DNA of 64,000 nt, from the NCBI RefSeq assembly GCF_001905905.1, contig NZ_LIVT01000001.1, positions 124,001 through 188,000 on the forward strand. The letters run 5' to 3'. The notes under the pieces are model-generated. The model saw only the letters and a list, made by a program, of their open reading frames with translations, searched no databases and was not told the origin of the DNA. The position numbers and the translations under genes are program-made. Below are positions 63,251-64,000 of the stretch, piece by piece (position 1 is the stretch's first letter; each line of letters starts with the position of its first letter). This DNA comes from Streptomyces sp. CB02366. GTDB taxonomy: Bacteria; Actinomycetota; Actinomycetes; Streptomycetales; Streptomycetaceae.

Positions 63251-64000
63251 TCAGGAGGCCCCGGAGACCGACGCCAGGTACGCGTTGGTCTTCTCCGGGT
63301 CGTAGAAGAAGTTCTCGAAGTCCGCCGGGTTGTTGAAGCCGTTGGCGAAGCGGTCGGCGACGGGCTGGAGCCGGCCGGCCGCGCCGATCAGGTTCAGCAC
63401 GTGCTCCGGCGGGGCGCCGAGCATCGCGTTGGTCCACTTCGTGACGTGCTGCGCGGTCTCCCAGTAGCGGTCGAACGTGGACTGCATCCACGCCGCGTCG
63501 AACTCCTTCTCACCGTGCTCGACGATCGAGTCCAGGTAGGAGTTGGCGCACTTGGACGCCGAGTTGGAGCCCTGGCCGGTGACCGGGTCGTTGGCCACGA
63601 CGACGTCGGCGACGCCGAGGACCAGGCCGCCGCCGGGCAGCCGCCCGATCGGCTTGCGGACCGTGGGGGCGTAGCGGCCGGCGAGGGTGCCGTTGGCGTC
63701 GGTCAGTTCGACCTTGGTGGCGCGGGCGTACTCCCACGGCGTGAACCGCTCCATGAGTTCCAGCGTCTTCGCCAGGTGCTCGGCGGGGTCCTTGATGCCC
63801 TGGAACGCGTCCAGCGGGCCGCCGGGGATGCCCTCCCAGAACAGGATGTCGGCGCGGCCGGAGGTGGTGAGCGTCGGCATGACGAACAGCTCGCCGACGC
63901 CCGGCACCAGGTTGCAGCGGACCGCGTCGAACTCCGGGTGCTCCGGGCGGGGGCCCATGCCGTGGACGTAGGCGACGGCCAGCGCGCGCTGCGGGGCGTC
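63251..64000 (-). CDS. Styrene/indole monooxygenase-type flavoprotein (partial)
   Basis: The last 249 codons of a minus-strand gene whose start is beyond the window; the frame is open up to position 64000. The segment LVLGVADVVVANDPVTGQG is the second FAD-binding motif of group E flavoprotein monooxygenases (StyA type), and PQRALAVAYVHGM plus the substrate-domain residues agree. These enzymes epoxidise styrene or indole with FADH2 from a partner reductase, which is not in the window. The C-terminal helical end looks complete. Confidence 0.82.
   Translation of the reverse strand, partial: DAPQRALAVAYVHGMGPRPEHPEFDAVRCNLVPGVGELFVMPTLTTSGRADILFWEGIPGGPLDAFQGIKDPAEHLAKTLELMERFTPWEYARATKVELTDANGTLAGRYAPTVRKPIGRLPGGGLVLGVADVVVANDPVTGQGSNSASKCANSYLDSIVEHGEKEFDAAWMQSTFDRYWETAQHVTKWTNAMLGAPPEHVLNLIGAAGRLQPVADRFANGFNNPADFENFFYDPEKTNAYLASVSGAS

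Overview
The window is chromosomal DNA of a Streptomyces or close relative. It has very high GC, third positions are almost all G or C, and GTG and TTG starts are common. The left arm has the Streptomyces order glyA-like, phosphatase, Sua5, prmC, prfA, rpmE, LCP protein, rho, thrB, thrC, hom, lysA, ArgS-like. The species cannot be fixed from the sequence. I found no CRISPR array, insertion sequence, integrase or rRNA gene.

Region 1 (0-18.7 kb, mostly minus strand) is core metabolism and gene expression. It carries an SHMT paralogue, an LMW-PTP-like protein without its catalytic cysteine, tRNA t6A synthesis (Sua5), release factor RF1 with its methyltransferase, zinc-type L31 behind a sigma-R type promoter, an LCP ligase, a secreted trypsin-like protease, Rho, the threonine/lysine genes, a degenerate ArgS-like protein, a lone receiver-domain regulator and tRNA-Arg(CCG).

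Region 2 (18.7-38.8 kb) is the accessory centre. After an NlpC/P60 hydrolase and a large SARP/AfsR-type regulator comes a type IV secretion-like locus. The minus-strand operon 36291->27577 encodes a MinD-like protein with an altered P-loop, two VirB2-like small membrane proteins, a bitopic VirB8/TcpC-like candidate, a VirB6/TrbL-like protein, a VirB4-type protein split into two genes, and a VirD4/TraG-like coupling ATPase. Around it lie a VirB1-like lytic transglycosylase, a DUF4913 protein, a free-standing copy of the VirD4 membrane domain, a DUF418 protein, three unknown proteins and an ECF sigma factor. No relaxase, replication or integration gene is present. Seven promoters inside this locus and nowhere else noticed share one ECF-type motif, TTGAACCGG-N14/15-CGTNGTG. 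This makes the locus look like one regulon, probably run by the local sigma factor, that builds a secretion machine rather than a conjugative element.

Region 3 (38.8-64 kb) holds envelope and signalling genes: secreted and lipoprotein genes bounded by very long hairpins, a membrane protein, a transmembrane Ser/Thr kinase, a HEAT-repeat protein followed by a zinc-ribbon protein, a lipoprotein plus histidine kinase pair with no response regulator, an SH3 protein, an FtsW/RodA-PBP pair, an amidase, a divergent pair of diiron ferritin-like proteins with a TetR regulator, a pseudokinase fused to a PQQ-type propeller, a second NlpC/P60 hydrolase, and a styrene/indole monooxygenase-type flavoprotein cut by the window edge.
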